A stretch of 64,000 nucleotides of DNA from Pseudomonadota bacterium (GTDB lineage Bacteria > Pseudomonadota > Gammaproteobacteria > Burkholderiales > Burkholderiaceae_C): assembly GCA_021845965.1 (NCBI GenBank), contig JAJZUZ010000004.1:1-64000 (forward strand), in the 5' to 3' direction. Shown here piece by piece: positions 1-10,322 of this stretch. Position 1 is the first letter of the stretch; the number at the start of each line of letters is the position of its first letter. Below the pieces are notes generated by a model. The model saw only the letters and a program-made list of their open reading frames with translations, was not told the origin of the DNA and did not search any database. A program made the translations under genes and the position numbers.

Positions 1-1
1 G

Positions 2-1927
2 CTAGCGCCCGCGCAAAAACAGCGCATCCAGATCCTTCAGCGTCACCTGTCGCCAGGTCGGTCGGCCGTGGTTGCACTGGTCCGAGCGCTCGGTCTCTTC
101 CATCTGGCGCAGCAGCGCGTTCATCTCTTCCAGCGTGAGCCGGCGGTTGGCGCGCACGGCGCCGTGGCAGGCCATGGTGGCCAGCAGTTCGTTGCGCGCG
201 CGCTCGATCACGTGGCTGGCCTCGTGCTGGGCCAGTTCGGCCAGCACGCTGCGCGCCAGCTCGACGACATCGCCCTGCGCCAGCGTCGCGGGCACGGCGC
301 GCACGGCGAGGGTCTTGGGCGAGAAGGAACTGATTTCCAGGCCCAGGGTCTGCAGCGTGTCGGTGTGCGCTTCGGCGGTGGCCACTTCCTGCGGCGTGGC
401 GGCGAAGGTGGCGGGAATCAGCAGGGGCTGGCTGGTGATCTGCTGCAGGTCGAGCTGCTGCTTCAGCCGCTCGTAGACGATGCGCTCGTGCGCCGCGTGC
501 ATGTCCACCACCACCAGGCCCTGGGTGTTTTCGGCCAGGATGTAGATGCCGTGCAGCTGGGCGACCGCGCGCCCGAGCGGCCACGCGTTCTCCGATGCTT
601 CGCGGCCGACGGGCCCCGTGGCGGCAGCGACGGGTGATGCCGCCCCCAGGGGCGCCGAACCCGGTTCACGCTCGGCCCAGGCCGGGAGCGGGGCGGTCGC
701 CACAGCGCTGCCTGCCGGCGCCGGCTGCCACAGGGCACCCAGGTCGCGCACCTCATGGCCGCGCGGAGAATCCTCGACCGCTCTGAAATTGATGGCGTCC
801 TGCGACCACGCCGGAGGCGAAAGCGGGCGCGCCATGTCCGCCAGCGGGGCTGTGGCCACCGGGCCGCCTTGTGCCACCGCCTGCGCGCGCGGTGCCGCCA
901 GCGCGTTCTCCACCGCGTGGCGCACCGCCTGGTGCACCTCGCGGCCGTCGCGGAAGCGCACCTCGATCTTGGTCGGGTGCACATTCACGTCCACGCGCGC
1001 CGGGTCGATGTCGACATAGAGCGCATAGACCGGCTGCTTGTGGCCGTGCAGCACGTCTTCGTAGGCACTGCGCGCCGCGTGGGTGAGCACCTTGTCGCGC
1101 ACGTAGCGGCCGTTCACATAGCAGAACTGGTGGTCGGCGCGTGAGCGTGCGGCATCGGGGATGCCGGCGCGGCCCCATACCCGCACCCCGTGGTACGCGC
1201 TGCCGGGGGTAACCGACGTGCTGAAATCCACCGTCACCGATTCGTTGATGAAATCCTCGCCCAGCACGTCGGCCAGGCGCTGCTGCAGGCCGTCCCCGCC
1301 GGGGCAGGCACGCCACTGCTCCACCAGCTTGCCCTCGTGCCAGATGGCAAAGCCCACCTCGGGCCGGGCCAGCGCGTGGCGGCGCACGGACTCGATGCAG
1401 TGCGCCAGTTCCGTCGCGTCGGTCTTGAGGAACTTGCGCCGCGCCGGCGTGCTGAAGAAGAGCTCCTTCACCTCCACCGTGGTGCCGGTGCTGCGCGCCA
1501 CGGGCCGGATCTCGCCGGTGCGGCCGTCGAGCAGGAAGGCGGTGGACTGGTCCGGCGTGCGCGACAGGATGGCCATGTCCGCAATGGAGTTGATGGCGGC
1601 CAGCGCCTCGCCGCGGAAACCCATGGTGCCCACGGTCTCCAGCTCGTGCAGGTTGCTGATCTTGCTGGTGGCATGGCGCTTGAGCGCCACCGGCAGTTCT
1701 TCGCGCGGGATGCCGATGCCGTTGTCTTCCACCGAGATCAGGCGCACACCACCGGCCAGCAGGCGCACCGTGATCTGGGTGGCGCCCGCGTCCAGCGCGT
1801 TGTCCACCAGTTCGCGCACCACCGAGGCCGGCCGCTCCACCACCTCACCGGCGGCGATCTGGCTGATCAGCTCATCGGGCAGTTCACGGATGGGGCGGCG
1901 CGGGGCAGAGGCGAGGGGGGTGTTCAC
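2..1927 (-). CDS. mutL: DNA mismatch repair protein MutL
   Basis: IRELPDELISQIAAGEVVERPASVVRELVDNALDAGA and FRGEALAAI motifs (GHKL ATPase); C-terminal MutL domain. GTG start at ~1927 chosen over the longer ORF. Confidence 0.95.
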   Translation of the reverse strand: MNTPLASAPRRPIRELPDELISQIAAGEVVERPASVVRELVDNALDAGATQITVRLLAGGVRLISVEDNGIGIPREELPVALKRHATSKISNLHELETVGTMGFRGEALAAINSIADMAILSRTPDQSTAFLLDGRTGEIRPVARSTGTTVEVKELFFSTPARRKFLKTDATELAHCIESVRRHALARPEVGFAIWHEGKLVEQWRACPGGDGLQQRLADVLGEDFINESVTVDFSTSVTPGSAYHGVRVWGRAGIPDAARSRADHQFCYVNGRYVRDKVLTHAARSAYEDVLHGHKQPVYALYVDIDPARVDVNVHPTKIEVRFRDGREVHQAVRHAVENALAAPRAQAVAQGGPVATAPLADMARPLSPPAWSQDAINFRAVEDSPRGHEVRDLGALWQPAPAGSAVATAPLPAWAEREPGSAPLGAASPVAAATGPVGREASENAWPLGRAVAQLHGIYILAENTQGLVVVDMHAAHERIVYERLKQQLDLQQITSQPLLIPATFAATPQEVATAEAHTDTLQTLGLEISSFSPKTLAVRAVPATLAQGDVVELARSVLAELAQHEASHVIERARNELLATMACHGAVRANRRLTLEEMNALLRQMEETERSDQCNHGRPTWRQVTLKDLDALFLRGR

Positions 1928-1985
1928 CCGGGCATTGTAGAAGGCGGCGATGGCTGGGCGGCCCCGGCGGGGATAATCCCGGTCC

Positions 1986-2636
1986 ATGGAAATCCTCACC
2001 TTTCTGCTCGACTTCATCCTGCACGTGGACAAGCACCTCGAGGCCTTTGTGCAGGCCTATGGGGTGTGGGTCTACGCGCTGCTCTTCGTCATCATCTTCG
2101 TCGAGACCGGCGTGGTGGTCATGCCCTTCCTGCCGGGCGATTCGCTGCTCTTCGTGGTCGGGGCCATGTGCGGCGTGGGCCTGATGAGCTACCCGCTGTC
2201 GGTGGGCCTGCTGTTTGCCGCCGCCGTGCTGGGCAACCAGAGCAACTACACCATCGGGCGCTACTTCGGCCCCAAGGTGTTCCAGTGGGAGGACTCGCGC
2301 TTCTTCAACAAGCGCGCCTTCAACCAGGCCCATGCCTTCTATGAGAAATACGGCGGCATCACCATCGTCGCCGCACGCTTCATGCCCTTCCTGCGCACCT
2401 TCGCGCCCTTCGTCGCCGGCGTGGCCGAGATGACGCGCGCCAAGTTCATGCTCTACGACGTACTGGGCGGCGCGCTGTGGGTGGGCGGCATCATCACCGT
2501 GGGCTACTTCTTCGGCAACATTCCCTTCGTGAAGATGCACCTGGACAAGATCATCTGGGCCATGATCCTCATTCCCGGACTGTTCGTGCTGTACGGTGCC
2601 TGGAAGGCGCACCGCAAGGCGGCGCAGAACGGCTAG
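1986..2636 (+). CDS. DedA family (VTT domain) membrane protein
   Basis: Multi-TM protein with FMPFLRTFAPFVAGVAEM and the ETGVVVMPFLPGDSLLF motif typical of DedA proteins. Confidence 0.9.
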   Translation: MEILTFLLDFILHVDKHLEAFVQAYGVWVYALLFVIIFVETGVVVMPFLPGDSLLFVVGAMCGVGLMSYPLSVGLLFAAAVLGNQSNYTIGRYFGPKVFQWEDSRFFNKRAFNQAHAFYEKYGGITIVAARFMPFLRTFAPFVAGVAEMTRAKFMLYDVLGGALWVGGIITVGYFFGNIPFVKMHLDKIIWAMILIPGLFVLYGAWKAHRKAAQNG

Positions 2637-4051
2637 GCCACGCGGAAGTTGACGAACTGCCAGGGATCGCTGGCATCCACCTCCTCGGCGAACAGCCGGC
2701 TGCGGTCCTTCAGCGGTGTCCAGTCGCTGTAGACACCGACCAGCTCGCCCAGGTAGGGACGGGCGATCGCCAGCACCTGTTCGTGATCCAGGTCTTCCGG
2801 CTCGACCACGCCGCGCTGCGGATGGCGCAGGGCCCACACCAGGCCGGCCAGCACGCCGGCCACCACCTGCAGGCTGGTGGCGCTGTTGTGCGGTGCCAGC
2901 CGGCGTGCCTGCCGGATCGACAGGCGCGAGCCATACCAGTAGGCGCTGCGCCGGTGGCCCAGCAGCAGCACGCCCAGTTCGTCCACACCCTGCGTGATCT
3001 CCTCGCGCAGGATGTGCTGGTGCGTCTGCAACTGCCAGTGGTGGCCGGCGGCCTCGTGCAGCGAGAGCACGGCATCGTCGCAGGGGTAGTAGGCGTAGTG
3101 CACGGTGGGGCGGTAGTGCACGGCGCCACCCTCGCGCAGCGTCAGGTGGTCGGCGATGGAGATGGCTTCGCCGTGCGTGATGAGAAAGCCGTGGTACGGC
3201 CCCTCCAGCGGCGTCCAGCTGCGCACGCGCGTGGCGGCGCCGGGGCGCTGCAGGTAGATGGCGGCGTCGCTGCCGTAGCCGTGGCGCGCCGCGTCCTGTG
3301 GCCAGTGGCGCTCGTGCGTGCCCCAGCCCAGCTCGGCCGGCTGGCGGCCCTCGGCCATGAAGCCGTCGACCGACCAGGTGTTGACGAATTCGTCCTTCGC
3401 CTTGCGGCGCGGCGTGAGCTGGGTGTCGCGCTCGGCGACATGGATCACCTTCACGCCGAGCTGCTGCGCCAGGCGCGCCCAGTCGGCCTGGCTGGCGGGT
3501 TTGCCGTGCGCCAGGCCGGCGTCCGCAGCGAGGTTCAGCAGCGCCTGCTTGACGAAGGCCGAGGCCAGACCGGGGTTGGCACCGTGCGTCAGCACGGCCG
3601 TGGGGCCGCCGGGATGGGCGCGGCCCCAGGCCAGCACGTCCTCGCGCAAGGCGTAGTTGCTGCGTTGCGAGGGGGTGAGCGCGGGGTCGGTATAGGTACC
3701 GGCCCAGGGCTCGATGCAGGTGTCCAGGTAGAGCGCGCCCCGCTCATGGCACAGCGCGATCAGGGCCAGGCTGGCGACGTCGACCGAGAGGTTGAGCAGG
3801 AAATCGCCGCTTTGCAGCCGGCTGTCGAGCACGGTGCGGAAATTGTCCCGTGTCAGCGGGCACAGCTCGTAGGCTACGCCGTACTCGCGCGCGATGGCCT
3901 CACCCTTGTCATCGGCGGCGATGATGCTGATCTGCGCCGGGGCGATGTCCAGGTGGCGCAGGATCAGCGGCAGCATGGCCTGGCCGATGCTGCCGCAGCC
4001 GACCATGAGCAGCCGGCCTTCGAACTTCGCGTGCTGGAGGTACTGCTTCAT
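2633..4051 (-). CDS. hss: Homospermidine synthase
   Basis: GRLLMVGCGSIGQAMLPLILRH N-terminal Rossmann motif, NLSVDVASLALIALCHERGALYLDTCIEPWAG, THGANPGLASAFVKQAL. Confidence 0.9.
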   Translation of the reverse strand: MKQYLQHAKFEGRLLMVGCGSIGQAMLPLILRHLDIAPAQISIIAADDKGEAIAREYGVAYELCPLTRDNFRTVLDSRLQSGDFLLNLSVDVASLALIALCHERGALYLDTCIEPWAGTYTDPALTPSQRSNYALREDVLAWGRAHPGGPTAVLTHGANPGLASAFVKQALLNLAADAGLAHGKPASQADWARLAQQLGVKVIHVAERDTQLTPRRKAKDEFVNTWSVDGFMAEGRQPAELGWGTHERHWPQDAARHGYGSDAAIYLQRPGAATRVRSWTPLEGPYHGFLITHGEAISIADHLTLREGGAVHYRPTVHYAYYPCDDAVLSLHEAAGHHWQLQTHQHILREEITQGVDELGVLLLGHRRSAYWYGSRLSIRQARRLAPHNSATSLQVVAGVLAGLVWALRHPQRGVVEPEDLDHEQVLAIARPYLGELVGVYSDWTPLKDRSRLFAEEVDASDPWQFVNFRVA

Positions 4052-5349
4052 CCGATCAGATCCCTGAGCTGGTAGTACCACAGGCCCAGCTGCAGCGCCG
4101 GCGCGCGCAGCGGCCCGCCGGGCACCTTGCGATGGCGCAGGCGCGCCAGCAGGTCGAAGCGCTCCGCCTGCCCGGCGACCGCCTCGGCCACCAGCTTGCC
4201 GGCCATGCCGGCGAGCGCCAGGCCGTGGCCCGAGAAGCCCTGCAGGTAGTAGACATTGCTGCCCAGGCGCCCGAAGTCCGGCGCCTGGTTCATCGTCATG
4301 TCCACCTGCCCGCCCCACACGTGCGTGACGGCCAGGTCGTGCAGTTGCGGAAAGGCCTGCAGCATCAGGCGGCGCATGCCGGCCGCGACTTTCGGCAGCG
4401 GCGCCGGGCGGTGGCTGTCGCCGCCGCCGAAGAGCAGGCGGTGGTCGGCCGAGAGGCGGAAGTAGTCGAGCACGTAGTTGGTGTCGCTGGCGGCGGCGCG
4501 CTGGCGGATCAGGGCATCGGCGCGTTCGCGCCGCATGGGCTCGGTGGCGATCATGTAGGTCAGCACCGGCAGGATGCGCCGGCCCAGCGTCGGTGCCAGC
4601 GCCGGGCCCATGGCCTGCAGGTAGACGTTGCCGGCCAGCACCACGTAGCGGCAGGCCACTTCGCCTTGCGCCGTCCTCACCACCGGGGCCGCTCCGGCCT
4701 CGATGTGCAGCGCGGCGCTGCCTTCGAACAGCAGCACGCCCGCGGCGCGCGCCGCCGCCGCCAGGCCCAGGGCGTACTTGAGCGGGTGCAGGTGGCCGGA
4801 GGCCGGGTCGTAGGCCGCCGCGTGAAAGCGCGCACTGGCCACCCACTGCGCGATCTCCTGCGGGCTGACCCACTGCTGTTCGTGCCCGTAGTGCTGCGCC
4901 ATGTGCTCGAGGCGCTGCTGCAGGGCGCGTGCCTTGCGCGCATTGACGGCCAGGCTCAGGTAGCCCGGCGTGTAGTCGCAGGCGATGGCGTGGCGCGTGA
5001 TGCGCTGCTGCAGCAGCTGCAGCCCTTCCATGGAGATGTCCCAGGCGCGCCGCACGTCCGCCGGGGCGAACTGGGCCTCGTACGTGTCTTCGCCGCCATG
5101 GCCATAGCCGGCGATCACCTGGCCGCCATTGCGCCCCGAAGCCCCCCAGCCGACGGCCCGGGCCTCCAGCACGGCGACCGTGTAGCCGCGCTCGGCCAGT
5201 TCCAGCGCGGCCGACAGGCCGGCATAGCCGGCGCCCACCACGCACACGTCCACACCGACGCGCCCGGCCAGCGGTGCGGCCGGCGCGGGGCGCGTGACGC
5301 TGGCTTCATAGTAGGAGCCGCGCGTGAGTTCCTGTTCCTGGCGCAACAT
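4048..5349 (-). CDS. FAD-dependent amine oxidoreductase (PuuB/DadA-like)
   Basis: VDVCVVGAGYAGLSAALELAERGYTVAVLEA dinucleotide-binding motif; overlaps hss start by 4 bp. Confidence 0.88.
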   Translation of the reverse strand: MLRQEQELTRGSYYEASVTRPAPAAPLAGRVGVDVCVVGAGYAGLSAALELAERGYTVAVLEARAVGWGASGRNGGQVIAGYGHGGEDTYEAQFAPADVRRAWDISMEGLQLLQQRITRHAIACDYTPGYLSLAVNARKARALQQRLEHMAQHYGHEQQWVSPQEIAQWVASARFHAAAYDPASGHLHPLKYALGLAAAARAAGVLLFEGSAALHIEAGAAPVVRTAQGEVACRYVVLAGNVYLQAMGPALAPTLGRRILPVLTYMIATEPMRRERADALIRQRAAASDTNYVLDYFRLSADHRLLFGGGDSHRPAPLPKVAAGMRRLMLQAFPQLHDLAVTHVWGGQVDMTMNQAPDFGRLGSNVYYLQGFSGHGLALAGMAGKLVAEAVAGQAERFDLLARLRHRKVPGGPLRAPALQLGLWYYQLRDLIG

Positions 5350-5385
5350 GGCCCTGCCAGCTTAGCCGGGTGGGTGTCCGGAAAT

Positions 5386-5399
5386 TTGATCGACATCAA
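5386..5399. promoter_or_regulatory. Candidate FNR/ANR site
   Basis: TTGAT-CGAC-ATCAA, exact match to TTGAT-N4-ATCAA, between divergent amine oxidoreductase and Zn-ADH genes. Confidence 0.75.
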
Positions 5400-5490
5400 G
5401 AAACCGCCACGCCCGCGTGCACGGGCCATGCCGCGGTGCGAAGATGCGCCGCACCATGTCCCGCCGCCATACCGCTTCGGAGCTGACGCC

Positions 5491-6480
5491 ATGCTGGCCA
5501 TGACGGTGGCGGCCCCCGGCCAGCCCTTGCGCGCCGTCGATCTGCCCATGCCCCAGCCCGGTCCGCACGAGCTGCTGGTGCAGGTGCTGGCCTGCGGCGT
5601 CTGCCGCACCGACCTGCACCTCATCGACGCCGACCTGCCGCCGCGCCACCCGGGCATGGTGCCGGGACACGAGGTGGTGGGGCGGGTCGTGGCCGCTGGC
5701 CCGGGTGCCACACGCTTTGCTGTGGGTGCGCGCATCGGCATCCCCTGGCTGGGCGGCAGCTGCGGCCACTGCCCCTATTGCGCCACGCAACAGGAGAACC
5801 TGTGCGACACACCCGTGTTCACGGGCTATGACCGCCCGGGCGGTTTCGCCGAGTACACCGTGGCCGACGAGCGCTACTGCTTTGCCTTGCCCGAGCGCTA
5901 CGACGACGCGCATGCCGCGCCCTTGCTGTGCGCGGGGCTGATCGGCTTTCGCGCCTACCGGCTGGCGGGACTGCAGGGGCCGTCGCGCCTGGGCCTGTAC
6001 GGCTTTGGCGCGGCGGCGCACATCATTGCGCAGATCGCCGTGGCGCAGGGGCACGAGGTCTACGCCTTCGTGCGCCGCGGCGACGCGCAGAGCGCAGACT
6101 TTGCGCGCCGCCTCGGCGCGGTGTGGGCCGGCCCGTCGGACGCGCTGCCGCCGCAGCCGCTGGACGCGGCGCTGATCTTCGCCCCGGTGGGTGCGCTGGT
6201 GCCGGCGGCCCTGCGCGCCGTGCGCAAGGGCGGCACGGCGGTGTGCGCCGGCATCCACATGAGCGACATTCCATCCTTCCCCTACGCGCTGCTCTGGGGT
6301 GAGCGCACGCTGCGCTCGGTGGCCAACCTCACGCGCGAGGACGGCGAGGCCTTCTTCGCGACCATCGCGCGCCACCCCGTCACCACCCATGTGCAGACTT
6401 GGTCGCTGGCGCAGGCCAATGAGGCCATCGCCGCGCTGCGAGCCGGCCGCGTGGATGGGGCGGCGGTGCTGCTGCCCTGA
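5491..6480 (+). CDS. Zinc-dependent alcohol dehydrogenase family protein
   Basis: GHEVVGRVV, CGHCPYCATQQENLCD structural Zn ligands, CGVCRTDLH. Confidence 0.92.
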   Translation: MLAMTVAAPGQPLRAVDLPMPQPGPHELLVQVLACGVCRTDLHLIDADLPPRHPGMVPGHEVVGRVVAAGPGATRFAVGARIGIPWLGGSCGHCPYCATQQENLCDTPVFTGYDRPGGFAEYTVADERYCFALPERYDDAHAAPLLCAGLIGFRAYRLAGLQGPSRLGLYGFGAAAHIIAQIAVAQGHEVYAFVRRGDAQSADFARRLGAVWAGPSDALPPQPLDAALIFAPVGALVPAALRAVRKGGTAVCAGIHMSDIPSFPYALLWGERTLRSVANLTREDGEAFFATIARHPVTTHVQTWSLAQANEAIAALRAGRVDGAAVLLP

Positions 6481-6484
6481 GATT

Positions 6485-7291
6485 TCAGCGCGGCAGGGCC
6501 CGTGGGGCGGGTGACCAGGCGGGGCGCTGCGTGCGCCCCGAATCGACGATGACCAGGTAGCGCCCGGCATCCGGCACCGGTGTGCGCTGCGGCGACAGCA
6601 CCCAGAAGTGCTGGCCGGTACGCGCGGCCTCCTCGTAGTCGGCGTCGAGCACACCGTACTGGTCCAGCAGCGTGATGAGCGTCGCAGGCACGCGGATGCA
6701 GCCCTTGGACTCCACGCTGCCCAGCAGGGGTTCGAGCCAGTCCGGGTCGGTGGCGTGCAGCAGCAGGCGCATGGGGCTGGTGCCGCCCGCGCCCCAGCCG
6801 CGCCGGCCGCTCTGCCAGCCGAAGTCGAAGACGCGCATGCCCTGCGCGCCGAAGCCGCGGATGCCGAACTCGTTGGACGTGCCCTCGGCGCGAAAGTCGC
6901 GTACGGCCGGTGTATGGGCGTAGACGCCGGTGGGCGTCTCGAAGTAGTCGTACTGGCCGGTGCGCCCGGTGGAGACCGGCGAGGCGCCGATCAGCAGGGG
7001 CTCGTTGCCAGGCGCAAGCCACAACAGCAGCAGCGCCTGCACCTGCGGGCTGCGGTCCACCAGCACGAGGTACTGGGCCTGCTGCAAGACGATGCCCGCA
7101 TCCTGCAGCTGCGCACGCATCAGCGTCGTGTAGGCGGGCACCTCGTCTTGCGGCAGCGCGAGACGCCGATCGACGGTGTGGGCATAGTGGGCGGCCAGCT
7201 CGGCCGGGCCCGGCGCAGCGGCGGCCGGCTGCAGCAGCCAGCCCAGCACGAGGACGACGGTGAGCAGGTGCCGCATGCGGTGGACAGTCAT
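6485..7291 (-). CDS. L,D-transpeptidase (YkuD domain), secreted
   Basis: Signal peptide, then HATDP...GSVESKGCIRVP (YkuD catalytic S/KGCIR motif). Confidence 0.85.
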   Translation of the reverse strand: MTVHRMRHLLTVVLVLGWLLQPAAAAPGPAELAAHYAHTVDRRLALPQDEVPAYTTLMRAQLQDAGIVLQQAQYLVLVDRSPQVQALLLLWLAPGNEPLLIGASPVSTGRTGQYDYFETPTGVYAHTPAVRDFRAEGTSNEFGIRGFGAQGMRVFDFGWQSGRRGWGAGGTSPMRLLLHATDPDWLEPLLGSVESKGCIRVPATLITLLDQYGVLDADYEEAARTGQHFWVLSPQRTPVPDAGRYLVIVDSGRTQRPAWSPAPRALPR

Positions 7292-7355
7292 TCGTGGGTA
7301 GTGGATGAATGATCAGCTTGCTGCGCGCCACTGAGTCAGGCAAGCTGGCCAAAGT

Positions 7356-7369
7356 TTGACTTGGCTCAA
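7356..7369. promoter_or_regulatory. Candidate FNR-like site
   Basis: TTGAC-TTGG-CTCAA (TTGA-N6-TCAA core), between the divergent L,D-transpeptidase and the 7470/ftsH-like operon. Confidence 0.5.
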
Positions 7370-7469
7370 GAAAAGCCGGCGCCTGCCGGTGGATGCTAGA
7401 CACCAGATTTTGCGCGCCGGCCCGAAGCTGCAAGAATGGGCCGGACCGGCATCAAGGAAGGTGAATGTC

Positions 7470-7790
7470 ATGACACGCAAGCCCCCGCTGACTGAACGGA
7501 AGACCCCCGCCATGAAGGCTGTGCCGGAAACGATGGACGGCCTGAACGAGCAGATCGTCAAGCGCCCCGACGGGTTCTACTGGACGGCCCCCGACGGCAA
7601 GCAGGACTTCGGCCCCTTTGCCAGCTACGAGGACGCGCTGGCCGACATGCAGGCCGCCGACCTGGAAGCCCCCGAGCCCGGCGAAAGCCTGCGGGAGGCC
7701 GAGAGCGAACTGGGCATCGCCGACTGGATCGACCCGGACACCGGCGAGCCGGCCGAAGGACTCTCACCCCCGCACCTCGACGAGGAGTGA
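7470..7790 (+). CDS. Hypothetical acidic protein upstream of the FtsH paralogue
   Basis: Intact ORF with ATG at 7470 immediately preceding the ftsH-like gene; no recognised domain. Confidence 0.6.
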   Translation: MTRKPPLTERKTPAMKAVPETMDGLNEQIVKRPDGFYWTAPDGKQDFGPFASYEDALADMQAADLEAPEPGESLREAESELGIADWIDPDTGEPAEGLSPPHLDEE

Positions 7791-7794
7791 GCGG

Positions 7795-9645
7795 GTGGAC
7801 AAAGGCACGCAATGGAACCTCTGGTACATCGTCCTGGCCCTGCTGGGTGTGCTGCTGCTGCACAGCTTCGTGCAGCAGTGGCAGCAGGTGGAGCCGCTGC
7901 CCTACAGCGAGTTCCTGCATGAGCTGGACAAGCGCAACGTCAAGGAACTGGCGGTCTACCCGGACCACATCGAAGGCACGCTGAACCAGCCGCTGGCCGA
8001 TGGCCGCACGCGTTTCTCCACCACGCGGGTGGAGCTGGACCTGGCGCGTGACCTGTCCGAATACGGCGTGCGCTTCACCGGCGCCGTGCAGAGCACCTTC
8101 CTGCGCGATCTGTTCTCCTGGGTGGCGCCGGCGCTCATCTTCTTCGGCATCTGGATGTTCGCCATCCGCAAGATTGCCGGCAAGGGCGGCCTGGGCGGCG
8201 GCCTTGGCGACGGCCTGCTGTCCATCGGCAAGAGCCACGCCAAGGTCTATGTGGAGAGCGACACCAAGGTCACCTTCGACGACGTGGCCGGCGTGGACGA
8301 GGCCAAGGCCGAGCTGGAGGAGGTGGTCGATTTTTTGAAAGATCCCAAAAGCCACAGCCGGCTGGGCGCACGCATGCCCAAGGGCATCCTGCTCGTGGGC
8401 CCGCCGGGCACTGGCAAGACGCTGCTGGCGCGCGCCGTGGCAGGGCAGGCCGGCGTGCCCTTCTTCTCCATCAACGGCTCGGAGTTCGTCGAGATGTTCG
8501 TCGGGGTGGGCGCGGCGCGCGTGCGCGACCTGTTCGAGCAGGCAAGACTGCACGCGCCGGCCATCATCTTCATCGACGAACTCGATGCCCTGGGCCGCGC
8601 GCGCGGCGCCTGGAGCCTGGGCGGGCACGACGAGAAGGAGCAGACGCTGAATCAACTGCTGGCCGAACTCGACGGCTTTGATCCGCGCACCGGCCTCGTG
8701 CTGCTGGCAGCTACCAACCGCCCCGAGATCCTGGACCCGGCGCTGCTTCGCGCCGGCCGCTTCGATCGCCAGGTACTGGTGGATCGGCCCGACAAGGTGG
8801 GCCGCGTGCAGATCCTCAAGGTGCACATCAAACGCATCAAGCTGGCCGCCGGGCTGGACCTGGAGCAGATTGCCGCGCTCACGCCCGGCTTCACCGGTGC
8901 CGACCTCGCCAACCTGGTGAACGAAGCCGCGCTATTGGCCACGCGCCGCAATGCCAACGAGGTGACGCTGCCCGACTTCACCGCCGCCATCGAGCGCATC
9001 GTCGCCGGGCTGGAAAAGCGCAACCGTATCCTCAACCCGCAGGAGCGGCGCGTGATTGCCGTGCACGAGATGGGCCACGCGCTGGTGGCGCTGTCGCTGC
9101 CGGGCATGGACACCGTGCACAAGGTGTCCATCATCCCGCGCGGCATCGGCGCTCTGGGCTACACCATCCAGCGCCCCACCGAAGACCGCTTCCTGATGAC
9201 GCGCGCGGAGCTGGAGAACAAGATGGCCATGCTGCTGGCCGGGCGCGCCGCCGAGGCCTTGCTGATCGGCGAGATCTCCACCGGCGCCGCCGACGACCTG
9301 GCCAAGGCCACCGACATCGCGCGCAGCATGGTCATGCGCTTCGGCATGGACAGCACGCTGGGGCAGGTGACGTATGAGAACGCACCGTCCCCTTTCCTCG
9401 GCCCCTTGCCTGAAGGTTATGACATGGGCACGCGCCGCCTGGCGCCCGACACCGCACGCGAGATCGACTGCGCCGTGCGCCAACTGACCGAGGCGGCCCT
9501 GCGGCGCGCCACCGACATCCTGACGCAACGCCGCGCCGTGCTGCAGGAAGGCAGCGAGCGCCTGCTGGCGCGCGAGACCCTGAACGAGGACGAGATCCTG
9601 GCCCTGGTGCGCCCCGCCGCACCCGCCGCGCCATCCGCGGCGTGA
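7795..9645 (+). CDS. ATP-dependent zinc metalloprotease, FtsH-family paralogue
   Basis: N-terminal TM segments, Walker A GPPGTGKT, Walker [36 protein letters not shown] protease motif; GTG start. Confidence 0.9.
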   Translation: MDKGTQWNLWYIVLALLGVLLLHSFVQQWQQVEPLPYSEFLHELDKRNVKELAVYPDHIEGTLNQPLADGRTRFSTTRVELDLARDLSEYGVRFTGAVQSTFLRDLFSWVAPALIFFGIWMFAIRKIAGKGGLGGGLGDGLLSIGKSHAKVYVESDTKVTFDDVAGVDEAKAELEEVVDFLKDPKSHSRLGARMPKGILLVGPPGTGKTLLARAVAGQAGVPFFSINGSEFVEMFVGVGAARVRDLFEQARLHAPAIIFIDELDALGRARGAWSLGGHDEKEQTLNQLLAELDGFDPRTGLVLLAATNRPEILDPALLRAGRFDRQVLVDRPDKVGRVQILKVHIKRIKLAAGLDLEQIAALTPGFTGADLANLVNEAALLATRRNANEVTLPDFTAAIERIVAGLEKRNRILNPQERRVIAVHEMGHALVALSLPGMDTVHKVSIIPRGIGALGYTIQRPTEDRFLMTRAELENKMAMLLAGRAAEALLIGEISTGAADDLAKATDIARSMVMRFGMDSTLGQVTYENAPSPFLGPLPEGYDMGTRRLAPDTAREIDCAVRQLTEAALRRATDILTQRRAVLQEGSERLLARETLNEDEILALVRPAAPAAPSAA

Positions 9646-9674
9646 GTGCCAGCGAGCAAGGTGAGGAGAGTGCC

Positions 9675-10322
9675 ATGAGTACCCTGAGCAAGATGGCCCT
9701 GGGCATGCTGGGCCAGCTGCATGGCCAGCCGGCCAGCGGCGACGTGCTGGAAGAACTGCCCCTGCCCGCGGCGCAGACCAGCGGCGGCCTGCCGCTGATG
9801 GACGCACTGCAGCGCCGCCACTCCGAGCGCGAGTTCCGCCCCACCGCGCTGACGGCGCAGCAGCTGGCGGACCTGCTGTGGGCCACGGCCGGCATCAACC
9901 GCCCGGCCGACGACGGCCGAACCGCCCCCTCGGCCATGCACGCGCAGGAAGTGGACGTCTATGTGGCCCTGCCGCAGGGCCTGTATCGCTACGAGCCCAA
10001 GCGCCACGTGCTGCTGCTCATGAAGGCCGAAGACGTGCGCCGCGTCACCGGCTACCAGGACTTCGTGGACGACGCGCCGCTGGACCTGGTCTACGTGGCC
10101 GACCACGGCCGCATGAAGATGATCCCCGCCGCCATGCGCGAGTCCTATGCCTCGATCGCGGCGGGCGCCATGGCGCAGAACCTCTATCTGTACTGCGCAT
10201 CGGCAGGGCTGGTGACCGTGGTGCGCGCCTGGTTCGACCGCCAGGCGCTGGCGCAGGCGATGGGGTTGACGCCGGATCAGCAGATCCTGTTGACGCAGAC
10301 GGTAGGGAATCCCAAAGGCTGA
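9675..10322 (+). CDS. Nitroreductase family protein (SagB-type-like)
   Basis: RRHSEREFRPTALTAQQLADLLWATAGINRP N-terminus and QNLYLYCASAGLVTVVRAWFDR core. Confidence 0.85.
   Translation: MSTLSKMALGMLGQLHGQPASGDVLEELPLPAAQTSGGLPLMDALQRRHSEREFRPTALTAQQLADLLWATAGINRPADDGRTAPSAMHAQEVDVYVALPQGLYRYEPKRHVLLLMKAEDVRRVTGYQDFVDDAPLDLVYVADHGRMKMIPAAMRESYASIAAGAMAQNLYLYCASAGLVTVVRAWFDRQALAQAMGLTPDQQILLTQTVGNPKG

Noticed and set aside
7795-9645. FtsH paralogue as a degenerate or inactive protease
   Set aside because: Walker A/B, the SRH and both histidines plus the Glu of HEMGH are intact, so it is probably active.
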